Origin: an uncultured Flavobacteriaceae bacterium
GTDB taxonomy: Bacteria > Bacteroidota > Bacteroidia > Flavobacteriales > Flavobacteriaceae
Assembly: GCA_947503105.1 (NCBI GenBank)
Contig: CANNCM010000007.1
Span: 1 to 50,628, forward strand
DNA: 50,628 nucleotides
Direction: 5' to 3'
The position numbers and the translations under genes are program-made. The notes beneath the pieces are model-generated. The model searched no databases and was not told the DNA's origin. It saw only the letters and a program-made list of their open reading frames with translations. Positions 1 through 8,172 of this stretch are shown here, piece after piece; positions within the stretch are counted from its first letter, which is position 1; each line of letters starts with the position of its first letter.

Positions 1-9
1 AAAAATAAG

Positions 10-3000
10 ATGAAAAAAATTACTCTACTCACCTTTATCCTCTTTTCGGTATTAAGCTATGCTCAAGTTGGTATTAATACCAACACACCAGATGCATCAT
101 CAGCATTAGATATTGAATCCAATACAGGAGGAATTCTCATTCCAAGATTAACAGAAACACAACGGGATGCTATAAGCTCCCCAGCAATAGGTCTAATGAT
201 TTATCAAACGGATCAAGATTTTGGGTTTTATTTTTATAATGGAACACAATGGACAAGTGTTGGGATGTCTGGACCACAAGGTCCACAAGGAATACAAGGG
301 GAGCCAGGGCCAACAGGTCAACCGGGCCCTCAAGGATTACCCGGAACAGATGGCGAAGATGGAGCTCAGGGTCCAGCAGGTCCAGCAGGTCCACAAGGTG
401 ACCAAGGTTTACAAGGAATACAAGGAGAAACTGGTGCTACAGGTGCTGCAGGACCACAAGGTCCAGCAGGTGCAGATGGCGAAGATGGTGCTCAGGGTTC
501 ACAAGGAATACAAGGAGAAACTGGTGCTACAGGTGCTGCAGGACCACAAGGACCAGCCGGTCCACAAGGTGACCAAGGTTTACAAGGAATACAAGGAGAA
601 ACTGGTGCTACAGGTGCTGCAGGACCACAAGGTCCAGCAGGTGCAGATGGTGAAGATGGTGCTCAGGGTCCAATAGGAAATACAGGTCCACAAGGTCCAA
701 TAGGTCCAACAGGAAATATTGGTCCAGCAGGTGTTCAAGGCCCACAAGGTGACCAAGGAATACAAGGCGATACTGGTGCTCAAGGTCCAATAGGTCCAAC
801 AGGAAATACTGGTCCAGCAGGTGTTCAAGGCCCACAGGGTGACCAAGGAGTACAAGGTGCCACTGGTCCTCAAGGTCCAGCCGGTTCAGATGGAACAAAT
901 GGAACAAATGGATCTTCAGCTTATGAAATATGGACCGCAGCAGGTAATACAGGAACAGAGTCTGAATTTTTGGCTTCATTAGTAGGTGCTGATGGAGAAG
1001 ATGGTGCTCAGGGTCCAATCGGCCCGGCAGGTGCAGATGCAGATACAAGTGAAATTGCTGCTCTGTCAGATATTATTAATAATGGTCAAGTAGCTCAGTC
1101 ATTATCTATTGGTGATTTTGTAGGAGGCGGATATGTATTTTGGATAGACCCAACTGATAACACTAAGGGTTTAGTTAGTGCTGTAGAAGACCAAAGTACA
1201 GGTATTCGATGGTTCAATGGCACTCACATCACAACTGGAGCAACAGGTACCGCAATAGGAACTGGAGCAGTCAATACAACGGCTATTATAAACGCCCAAG
1301 GTGAAACGGAAACTAGTTATGCTGCAGGTTTAGCAAGTGCATATAATGGTGGAGGTTATACGGACTGGTTTTTTCCTTCAAAAGATGAATTAAATGAGAT
1401 GTATATAAATAAATCAACGTTAGATGCAATCTCTGGATTTACACCATTTTCAGCTTCCGTATACTGGACCTCTTCGGAAGTTGCTAATAATCGCGCATGG
1501 AAACAAAACTTCAATAATGGAGGTCAAGTCAATGATAACGCTAAACACTCTTTAAGTGCTGTTCGTGCTATTCGTGCTGTGAGTGGTACTACATCAAGTT
1601 CTTTGTCTGCGATTACCGCCGAGCAAACCGCCCAAAATACGGCAATAGATTTAAAAGCTAATATTGCTTCACCAACTTTTACAGGAACGGTAACCACTCC
1701 AGCACTAATTGTTAGTGGAAACACCTACCCGAATACGACTGGTAATGCAAATCAAGTTTTAACAACAGATGGTTCCGGAACACTTTCTTGGACAACTTCT
1801 TCGGTAGAAACAGTGAATGGAACAGCAAATGAAATTGAAGTTTCCACATCTGATTCTACGACTACCGTTGGATTACCTGATAACACAACAATAACTACTA
1901 GTCTTACTGTTGATGGCTTATATTTTGGTACAGGGTCTGGTGATGGTGATAACAACTTAGCTGTAGGATCTTCGATGGGTTCAGGAACAGGAAAGCGTAA
2001 TACTGCAATAGGATCAAGAGCTCTCGAATCTTATTCGGGAACTGGGTTTGATAACAATACTGCAGTAGGTTACTATAATATGAGAGCATTATCAACAGGT
2101 AGCGGAAATACAGCTTTAGGTGCTGAAAATATGTTTTCATTAACTACAGGAACTGCAAATACATCAATAGGAAATCAAACAATGCTTAACGTTTCAACAG
2201 GAAGTAATAACACTGGTTTAGGACAAAGAGCAGGGCAGTCTATTACTACTGGTTCAAACAATACGCTTTTAGGACTTAATGCAGATGTGAGTTCACCAAA
2301 TGCAAATAATGAAACTGTAATAGGAAAAGGAGCTACTGGCTCTGGTGATAATACAGTTCAATTGGGTAATACAAGTGTTACGAATGTAAATACAAGTGGA
2401 ACAATAACCGCTGGAGCGATAACAATTCCAAATACAGACGGTACAAGCGGACAGGTTTTGGCAACAGATGGTTCTGGAACGCTTTCGTGGACAACTTCTT
2501 CAGCAGGAGTTAGCGGTTCAGGAACTGCTAATATGATTGCTAAATTCGTTGGGTCTTCAACAGTACTAGGAAATAGCTCGATTTATGATGATGGTACAAA
2601 TGTTGGTATTGGGACAGTTAGTCCTGCACAACTGTTACATGTAAAGGCTTCTACAGGTGACGCAAAAGTTTTAATTAATGCAAATGGTGAGGGTGATGAG
2701 GCTCACCTTGTGTTAAGATCAGGAGGTATTAATAAAACAGCTATTGTTGCATCAGGAATTAGTAATTGGGGTAGAACGGATTTACGTTTTATACTAAATA
2801 GCTATACTAACGCCAATGATTATGGATTATCAGACACTAAAATGATAATAAAGAATGATGGTAAAGTTGGAATAGGAACTGATTCACCAACCGAAAAGTT
2901 AGATGTTGCAGGCAATATTAAATTCAATGGTGCACTTATGCCAAATAATAATGCAGGTTCATCTGGTCAGGTATTAACATCCTCGGGAACAGGAGTTCCT

Positions 3001-4038
3001 ACATGGACGACTATTTCAGGTGGAGCATCTAGTATAGACGAGTTGTCAGATGCAATACACAGTAATCAATACAATACATTAATGATTGGTACTACACCAA
3101 GTATTTCTGCAGGTGCAAGTTATAGTACTGGAGTTGGAAAACGAGTTTTAGAAAGTATTACTTCTGGCGATGAAAATGTTGCTATGGGTCACCAGGCTCT
3201 AGGTCAGACAACTTCAGGAAGTCTAAATACTGCTATGGGGTCTCATGTTATATTTAGAAATACAACAGGTTCTCAAAATTCAGCTTTTGGAAAAAGAGTT
3301 CTTGAAAATAACACAACAGGTTCCAATAACACTGGAATTGGGGCTAGTGCAGGAGATACAAACACAACTGGAACAAACAATACGTTGATTGGTTATAATG
3401 CTGATTTAAGTTCTAATAACCTCACTAATGCAACTGCTATTGGTGCAAACGCAACAGTTAATGCTTCAAACAAGATAAAACTAGGAAATAGTAATGTTAC
3501 AAACGTTGAAACAGCTGGTTCAATAACTGCTGGAGCGATTACAATTCCAAATACAGACGGTACAAGCGGACAGGTTTTAGCAACAGATGGTTCTGGAACA
3601 CTTTCTTGGTCAACTCCCTCTAGTGGTTCAGATTCTATTTATAACGTTGACACTTTTTATGCAGAGTTAGGAGGTTTTGTGATTGAAGTTAGAGATGGTG
3701 GAAAACACGGATTGGTAGTGGCTATGCAAGATCAAGATGTCTCTACATGGTTTTCAATTGATAATATTTTAAATGATGCTATAAAACACGACGCTAATGG
3801 CGCTAAATTTATGGACTGGCGCTTACCCACTATAAGAGAGTTAGAATTAATTTATTTAGCTAAAGCAAATATTTCTCCAATGTGGGGCGGTAATGATTAT
3901 TGGAGCTCAACACGACCCAATTCTTCTAACGCATATTTTATTAACATGGCAAATGGCTTTGGAACTTCTTCAAATAGCTCTGGAGCAAACCACTCAACTA
4001 ATTCTTCAAAAGCTGTACGTGCAGTTCGTACTTTTTAA
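10..4038 (+). CDS. Large secreted collagen-like / YadA-head-like repeat protein with two Lcl_C (DUF1566-like) domains
   Basis: 1342 residues. A signal peptide is clear (residues 1-19, ending SYAQ). A short N-terminal domain of the kind found on Bacteroidota surface proteins ([16 protein letters not shown]) precedes a collagen-like Gly-X-Y tract at about residues 88-303, rich in GPQGP and GATGAAGP triplets. A linker with [20 protein letters not shown] follows. An Lcl_C/DUF1566-like domain is at about 375-530 ([27 protein letters not shown]). Residues 645-840 and 1035-1180 hold repeats of the form NTALGxxxM/TGSNNTxLG that resemble the heads of trimeric autotransporters. A second Lcl_C-like domain ends the protein ([29 protein letters not shown]). 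No T9SS sorting tail is visible. I infer a long fibrous, probably trimeric, extracellular protein; adhesion is the likely role but is not shown. Only nine bases lie upstream, so its promoter is outside the window. Confidence 0.85.
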   Translation: MKKITLLTFILFSVLSYAQVGINTNTPDASSALDIESNTGGILIPRLTETQRDAISSPAIGLMIYQTDQDFGFYFYNGTQWTSVGMSGPQGPQGIQGEPGPTGQPGPQGLPGTDGEDGAQGPAGPAGPQGDQGLQGIQGETGATGAAGPQGPAGADGEDGAQGSQGIQGETGATGAAGPQGPAGPQGDQGLQGIQGETGATGAAGPQGPAGADGEDGAQGPIGNTGPQGPIGPTGNIGPAGVQGPQGDQGIQGDTGAQGPIGPTGNTGPAGVQGPQGDQGVQGATGPQGPAGSDGTNGTNGSSAYEIWTAAGNTGTESEFLASLVGADGEDGAQGPIGPAGADADTSEIAALSDIINNGQVAQSLSIGDFVGGGYVFWIDPTDNTKGLVSAVEDQSTGIRWFNGTHITTGATGTAIGTGAVNTTAIINAQGETETSYAAGLASAYNGGGYTDWFFPSKDELNEMYINKSTLDAISGFTPFSASVYWTSSEVANNRAWKQNFNNGGQVNDNAKHSLSAVRAIRAVSGTTSSSLSAITAEQTAQNTAIDLKANIASPTFTGTVTTPALIVSGNTYPNTTGNANQVLTTDGSGTLSWTTSSVETVNGTANEIEVSTSDSTTTVGLPDNTTITTSLTVDGLYFGTGSGDGDNNLAVGSSMGSGTGKRNTAIGSRALESYSGTGFDNNTAVGYYNMRALSTGSGNTALGAENMFSLTTGTANTSIGNQTMLNVSTGSNNTGLGQRAGQSITTGSNNTLLGLNADVSSPNANNETVIGKGATGSGDNTVQLGNTSVTNVNTSGTITAGAITIPNTDGTSGQVLATDGSGTLSWTTSSAGVSGSGTANMIAKFVGSSTVLGNSSIYDDGTNVGIGTVSPAQLLHVKASTGDAKVLINANGEGDEAHLVLRSGGINKTAIVASGISNWGRTDLRFILNSYTNANDYGLSDTKMIIKNDGKVGIGTDSPTEKLDVAGNIKFNGALMPNNNAGSSGQVLTSSGTGVPTWTTISGGASSIDELSDAIHSNQYNTLMIGTTPSISAGASYSTGVGKRVLESITSGDENVAMGHQALGQTTSGSLNTAMGSHVIFRNTTGSQNSAFGKRVLENNTTGSNNTGIGASAGDTNTTGTNNTLIGYNADLSSNNLTNATAIGANATVNASNKIKLGNSNVTNVETAGSITAGAITIPNTDGTSGQVLATDGSGTLSWSTPSSGSDSIYNVDTFYAELGGFVIEVRDGGKHGLVVAMQDQDVSTWFSIDNILNDAIKHDANGAKFMDWRLPTIRELELIYLAKANISPMWGGNDYWSSTRPNSSNAYFINMANGFGTSSNSSGANHSTNSSKAVRAVRTF
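391..672 (+). repeat. 171-bp direct repeat inside the collagen-like tract
   Basis: The sequence starting at 391 (ccacaaggtgaccaagg) recurs at 562, so the period is 171 bp, or 57 residues and 19 Gly-X-Y triplets. The second copy is followed for about 110 bp. The copies differ at few positions, which points to recent duplication within the gene. Shorter GGTCCAACAGGAAATA-type repeats follow to about position 870. Confidence 0.8.
2401..2490 (+). repeat. 90-bp intragenic repeat, copy A
   Basis: This stretch and 3520-3609 match at about 84 of 90 positions and encode the same peptide, containing [21 protein letters not shown] shorter diverged third copy lies at about 1741-1803. Each marks the end of a YadA-head-like block, so the protein grew by duplication of whole modules. 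Confidence 0.8.
3520..3609 (+). repeat. 90-bp intragenic repeat, copy B
   Basis: Partner of the repeat at 2401-2490. Most of the differences are silent, so the peptide has been kept. Confidence 0.8.
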
Positions 4039-4061
4039 AAGAAATCCTAGTAAAATTATTC

Positions 4062-4093
4062 AAACACCATTCAATATTGAGTGGTGTTTTTTT
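4062..4093 (+). terminator. Rho-independent terminator after the collagen-like gene
   Basis: AAACACCA and TGGTGTTT form an 8-bp stem around a palindromic TCAATATTGA core, followed by a run of seven T. It begins 23 bases after the stop codon. Confidence 0.85.
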
Positions 4094-4616
4094 ATAGGTG
4101 AACAATACTAAATTATGATATTAATAATTCAATTTGAAGTTTTTTATCAGTATTCATTGAGGATATTTGTAATAAAAATATTATTTTTTTGAATAAAAAA
4201 AAGTGGAGTCAAGAGGAGTGAAGGCGAACTGTTTTGGGGAGGATTTAGCTATTTTTAGAAAAAATTATTCCCAAGGATAAAAAATTATTCTTGGGAATAA
4301 AAGTGGATCCAAAGGGCGTAAAATCGAACTATTTTCATGCGGATATGACTATTTTTTAAAAAATATTCCCAAGTATAAAAAATTATTCTTGGGAATAAAA
4401 AGTGGAGGCGAAGCGCGTAAAATCGAACTAATTTGGTGAGGATGTAGAGTCATTAAAATTCAAATAATATCTTCGGAAAAGAAAATATATTGTATTAAAT
4501 CAACATACTAAATAATGATACTATTAATTAGAAATAGTTTTTTTCCCTGATGTAAAATACGAGGTCTCCACAGTGCATCTGCTATGCCGAATAACAATAC
4601 TCCACCAATTGCGTAA
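4094..4616. other. Gene-free stretch around the tandem repeats
   Basis: No convincing gene lies here. It is AT-rich and carries the tandem units above. On the minus strand at about 4505-4630 a short open stretch reads NYAIGGVLLFGIADALWR, which looks like a piece of a membrane protein in a different frame from the fragment at 4617-4757. I read this as gene debris. Confidence 0.5.
4199..4450. repeat. Three tandem ~100-bp units, each starting AAGTGGA; candidate att-like repeats
   Basis: The units start near 4202, 4302 and 4401; the third is cut short. Each opens with AGTGGA, then a G-rich stretch, then CGAACT (AAAATCGAACT in units 2 and 3) and a GGAT(A/T/G)T block. Units 1 and 2 end in an inverted repeat, TTATTCCCAAG...CTTGGGAATAA at 4265-4300 and TATTCCCAAG...CTTGGGAATA at 4364-4397. 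The AGTGGAG...AATCGAACT core resembles the 3' end of ssrA read from the plus strand at 14448-14472. The likeness to ssrA is visible but imperfect. What is certain is the tandem repetition and the hairpins. Confidence 0.7.
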
Positions 4617-4757
4617 TTATAATTTAAAATAGTTGATTAAGTAGTCTTCATTGAAAAATTTCGGGTACAAATCTTTAGCAGCTTCTAGGTATTTTGTTTT
4701 ATAAAAAGCCTTATTTGTTTTTGAGTTATGGTGTATAACGTCAGCAAAAAGTGATAA
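4617..4757 (-). pseudogene. C-terminal fragment of an unrecognised protein
   Basis: A 46-codon open stretch on the minus strand, closed upstream by a TAG at 4758-4760, ends with a TAA at 4617. It reads SLFADVIHHNSKTNKAFY, then KTKYLEAAKDLYPKFFNEDY, then LINYFKL. Its composition is like real protein (charged and aromatic residues alternating). There is no usable start codon. The first residues are encoded by the left arm of the inverted repeat at 4732-4785, so the coding sequence passes through that arm. I do not recognise the family. It may be the tail of the truncated gene at 4779-5192, separated by a rearrangement, or of another lost gene. Confidence 0.45.
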
Positions 4758-4785
4758 CTAGTTCACTTTTTGCTGACGTTATACA
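4732..4785. repeat. Perfect inverted repeat, 23-bp arms with an 8-nt spacer
   Basis: The left arm is 4732-4754 and the right arm 4763-4785, with no mismatch. The spacer TAACTAGT contains the palindrome ACTAGT. The right arm holds the stop codon of the truncated gene at 4779-5192, and the left arm reads as sense codons of the fragment at 4617-4757. There is no T-run on either side, so it is a poor terminator. An inverted duplication at a rearrangement junction fits better. It could also be the end of a lost mobile element. Confidence 0.8.
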
Positions 4786-5192
4786 AACACATCGTATAAA
4801 GTATGCCCACCAACATAAACAGATTTGATTCCTTTTCTTCTTGCTGATAAAAATATATCATCTAAATTTTGTGACTCAAAAACATGAGTTCCTGTATGCA
4901 TGCCAATATTTGGTGGAGATGCCCCTCTCCAAGGCTCACTACCATCTGGTAATTTAACTCTTCCAACAGGGCTATTTGAATATGCAGCTTCTACAACAAC
5001 GCCGTTATTTCTAAAATATTTTAAATTTTCTGCACCTGCTTTAATTGCTGTTTCTACAGCGTCTTTCATTAATCCATCTATAATAAATTGAATAACTATA
5101 GGTTGTTCTTTTTCTATTTTTTTTACTCGTTTTAGTTGACTGCAATTGGTTAACAATACTACTGCAATAGCTAACGTAACAAAAGTTCTCAT
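4779..5192 (-). pseudogene. Truncated alkaline-phosphatase/sulfatase-fold lipoprotein
   Basis: 137 residues. A lipoprotein signal ends in LLTNC (Cys17). Residues 32-137 resemble the N-terminal part of the alkaline phosphatase/phosphodiesterase fold: VIQFIIDGLMKDA would supply the first metal-binding Asp (Asp39), and NSPVGRVKLPDG, followed by HTGTHVFE, fits the nucleophile region only loosely. Full-length members are about 400-550 residues, so the metal-binding residues of the second half are missing. The frame ends inside the right arm of the inverted repeat at 4732-4785. It lies 68 bases downstream of the sulfatase operon on the same strand. It is almost certainly not functional. The family call is moderate because the fragment is short. 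Confidence 0.6.
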
Positions 5193-5260
5193 TGTAATTT
5201 ATTATTATTTAATTAAAAAGTCTTTTCCCCATTTTTCTCTGAGTTCAACTGCAAGTTCTA

Positions 5261-6676
5261 TTATTTGTATTTATTTGCCTTTTCTTGTTTTCTTTTTAAT
5301 GCATTTCGCATTTCTTTAAGCACCTCTTTATATTTAACATCTGCAACCATATTCTTATTTTCTGCTGGATCATGTTTACGATTATATAACATCTCTTCTC
5401 CATTTTCAAACAGAGAATAAGTAAAATCATCGGTTACTATAGCATCTGCTTTTTTAAAACGAGCATAAGTATATGCTCTAAAAGACTTCTCAGGATTATC
5501 TAAACTAGCTTTAAAACTTTTTCCCATAATATAATTTGGTACAGGTATGTTTGCCAAATCGCAGAGAGTTGGATAAATATCTACACTTTCTACCAATGCT
5601 TCAGTATGTTTTCCTGTTGATTTTCCTGGAACTTTTACCACTAAAGGTACCTGTAAAGCGTTATGTAAAGTATTGTGTTTACCCCAAAACTCATGCTCTC
5701 CCAAATGCCAACCATGATCTCCCCAAACTACTACAATTGTGTTTTTTGCCAATCCAAGTGTTTCAAGCTCATTTAAAACTTCACCAACTAACTGATCTAC
5801 ATAACTAACGCAAGCATAATATCCATGACGCATCATTTTATGAAATTCTTCTGTATTGGGTTTATAATCACCAAAGCTATAGCTTTTAAATTCTCCACTA
5901 CCTCTTAAAGATTTTGGAGCATTTTCAGGCAAATGACGATTATCTGCAATCTCTATTGAATCTCTATCATATAAATCCCAATATTTTTTAGGTGCATAAA
6001 AAGGCATATGAGGTCTAAAAAATCCGCAAGCCATAAAAAATGATTCTCCTGATTCTTTAAAACGGCGTAAATCTTTGATCGTTTTTTGTGCGATTTTATA
6101 ATCTGGATAAGCACTATCATCAACTTCTGGAGCTTCATACACACGTCCATTTCCAGATTTCATAATCACGTCGTTAGTTTTAGGGTCATAACTTACTCTA
6201 TGTCCACCTTGTGGCATCCAAGGGTTTTCGCTCCAACTTGCTTCTTGAACATCTTTATTATAATGAAAAATTTTTCCATTAGAAATACTTGTATAACCAG
6301 CTTCTTTAAAAAGACCTGGTAATGTTTTTGCATTTGGAACATCTTCTTGTGCTTTTGCTCTATAATCTATAAAACGTTTTTTTGTTGGTAGAATACTGGT
6401 TAGTAAACTGGCTCTTGAAGCACCACAAACAGGTACATTGCAATAGGCTCTATTAAAAACCAAACTTTCACTAGCTAGTTTATCTAAATTTGGAGATTTT
6501 ATATGTTTTGCCCCATAAATATTTAACTCTGGACGTAAATCATCTATAGCAATGAACAAAACATTCATTGGTTTTTGATTTTGAGTAGCTTCAGTTTTCT
6601 CTTTTGAGGATTTACAGGAAACTAAAAGAATGAATAAAGCGAATAATATATAAGTAAAAAGGTTTTTTTTTATCAT
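5261..6676 (-). CDS. Sulfatase, iduronate-2-sulfatase-like lipoprotein
   Basis: 471 residues. The lipoprotein signal ends LLVSC (Cys21), so it is likely anchored in an envelope membrane or the surface. The metal-binding pair is in IAIDDLRPE (Asp45, Asp46). The catalytic core is CGASR at residues 84-88, where Cys84 would be converted to formylglycine. The Ala in place of Pro is usual for iduronate-2-sulfatase-like members. VVWGDHGWHLGEHEFWGKH supplies further metal ligands. It would cut a sulfate ester from a polysaccharide; the substrate cannot be told. It is the third gene of a tight operon, starting 4 bp after the neighbour's stop. Directly after its stop, a different frame stays open to 5205 and reads QIIELAVELREKWGKDFLIK, so the original C-terminus may have been longer. 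Confidence 0.9.
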   Translation of the reverse strand: MIKKNLFTYILFALFILLVSCKSSKEKTEATQNQKPMNVLFIAIDDLRPELNIYGAKHIKSPNLDKLASESLVFNRAYCNVPVCGASRASLLTSILPTKKRFIDYRAKAQEDVPNAKTLPGLFKEAGYTSISNGKIFHYNKDVQEASWSENPWMPQGGHRVSYDPKTNDVIMKSGNGRVYEAPEVDDSAYPDYKIAQKTIKDLRRFKESGESFFMACGFFRPHMPFYAPKKYWDLYDRDSIEIADNRHLPENAPKSLRGSGEFKSYSFGDYKPNTEEFHKMMRHGYYACVSYVDQLVGEVLNELETLGLAKNTIVVVWGDHGWHLGEHEFWGKHNTLHNALQVPLVVKVPGKSTGKHTEALVESVDIYPTLCDLANIPVPNYIMGKSFKASLDNPEKSFRAYTYARFKKADAIVTDDFTYSLFENGEEMLYNRKHDPAENKNMVADVKYKEVLKEMRNALKRKQEKANKYK

Positions 6677-6680
6677 AATA

Positions 6681-8159
6681 TTACCAATGTTTTATAACGA
6701 TATAATCGTCTTTTGAGAGTGAATTTTTTATTGAATCTGGAATTTTTCTTCGAGGTGTGTCTTGGTCTAACTTGAATCCTTTTTTACCTTTGGGCGTAAT
6801 GATTTGCATATTCCCAATCGTTTCATCTAAAATATCGCCTTGAGCTTTCATCCAAGTAAACATATCTGTTGATAATTGCTTTTTCATCAACTTAAATTCT
6901 GGGTTATTTGCTAAGTTGTTTTGTTCAAAAGGATCATTTTCTAAATCGTACAATTCTTCAAAAGGTTCGTTTTTAAATTTGTTTGCTCCTCTTTTTATAA
7001 AATAATCTACATTTGGTTTTCCTGTTAAATTTTGTTCAACAACTTCTAATGAATTAAAATTTCTGATGTATTTGTAACGTTTATCACGAATCATTCTTGA
7101 TGGAAAAATCTCTGAATTTAGAATGTTCTGATTGGTTCTAACTCCATAAACATATTTATTGACAGCAACATCATTTCCTTTTAAGATTGATAAGAAACTC
7201 TTCCCGTCTATATTTTCAGGAACTTTTCCTCCTGCAATATCCATAAAAGTTGGCAACACATCTGTATAATGTGTCAACTGATTTGAAATTGTTCCAGCTT
7301 TAATTACTTTTGGCCAACGAATTACAAAAGGTACTTTTAAACCAATGTCTTTTACTGTAAACTTTCCAGAAACTCCATGGTCTGCACTATAAATAAATAA
7401 AGTATTTTCATTTAAATATGTATCTACTAATGCTAAAACTTTTTCTATCTGAGTATTATCTTCTTCAATACTTCTGTAATAACCTGATTTACTTTTTATG
7501 TATGCTTCATTATTCTTTTTATCTGCATTAAAAGGATAAAACTTTAGGTTATTTACATCTGGGTTTTTAACATCAAAATATTTTCCATGAGGATATTTTG
7601 AGGTGATGAACATACAAAATGGTTTTTTGGCAGTTTTTAAATAACTCTCAATACTGTCTAGAGGAATATAATCTCTTGGTACATCTTTTTTAGGAACTGG
7701 TTCCCATTCTTTGTCCCACTGGTAAACACTTGCTGGTTTTACGTGGCTTTTCCCTGCCAAAACAACTTGATAACCCAACTTTTTCATTCTAGAAGTTACA
7801 CTTTCTATATGGGGTCTTGTTGCTGTATGATTTGCAAAACATCCATTTTTAACAGGATAATTCCCTGTAAAAACTTGAGATCTACTTGGTGCACAAATGG
7901 CTTGAGCTGTAAATGCATTGGTAAATAACATTCCTTCTTTTGCCAACCTATCTACTGCTGTTGTATTTACTTTTTCATTACCATAACAACCATAATCGTA
8001 CACATCTTGATCGTCTGCTAAATAAAATATGATGTTGGGTTTTTCATTCTCATTTGCTTCAACTTTAGTATTTTTAGATTGTTTTTTATTACTCAAACAT
8101 TCGGTAAATGCTATACTTATCACTACCAAAAAAGGTAAAATCAAAGACTTTTTATTCAT
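6681..8159 (-). CDS. Sulfatase, N-sulfoglucosamine-sulfohydrolase-like
   Basis: 492 residues with a hydrophobic N-terminus. Cys21 lies in FTEC, which is a poor lipobox, so lipidation is uncertain but export is likely. The metal-binding motif is FYLADDQDVYDYG (Asp49, Asp50), and the formylglycine site is CAPSR at 89-93. SADHGVSGKFTVKDIGLKVP carries the later metal ligands. The overall arrangement resembles heparan N-sulfatase-like enzymes, but that does not fix the substrate. It is the middle gene of the operon, 13 bp downstream of the next sulfatase and 4 bp upstream of the third. The maturing enzyme (an anaerobic sulfatase-maturating radical SAM protein or a formylglycine-generating enzyme) is not in this window. 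Confidence 0.9.
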   Translation of the reverse strand: MNKKSLILPFLVVISIAFTECLSNKKQSKNTKVEANENEKPNIIFYLADDQDVYDYGCYGNEKVNTTAVDRLAKEGMLFTNAFTAQAICAPSRSQVFTGNYPVKNGCFANHTATRPHIESVTSRMKKLGYQVVLAGKSHVKPASVYQWDKEWEPVPKKDVPRDYIPLDSIESYLKTAKKPFCMFITSKYPHGKYFDVKNPDVNNLKFYPFNADKKNNEAYIKSKSGYYRSIEEDNTQIEKVLALVDTYLNENTLFIYSADHGVSGKFTVKDIGLKVPFVIRWPKVIKAGTISNQLTHYTDVLPTFMDIAGGKVPENIDGKSFLSILKGNDVAVNKYVYGVRTNQNILNSEIFPSRMIRDKRYKYIRNFNSLEVVEQNLTGKPNVDYFIKRGANKFKNEPFEELYDLENDPFEQNNLANNPEFKLMKKQLSTDMFTWMKAQGDILDETIGNMQIITPKGKKGFKLDQDTPRRKIPDSIKNSLSKDDYIVIKHW

Positions 8160-8172
8160 TTCTTAAATTCTA

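Noticed and set aside
391-870. Regular repeats that could look like a CRISPR array
   Set aside because: The repeats are in-frame collagen codons with no unique spacers of constant size and no cas genes nearby.
221-1048. Long open frames on both strands inside the collagen-like tract
   Set aside because: They come from the triplet repeat of the Gly-X-Y codons, which keeps other frames open. Their products are low-complexity.
4199-4450. tRNA genes, suggested by GTGGAG...ATCGAAC
   Set aside because: No cloverleaf can be drawn: the T-stem does not pair and there is no D-arm or anticodon arm.
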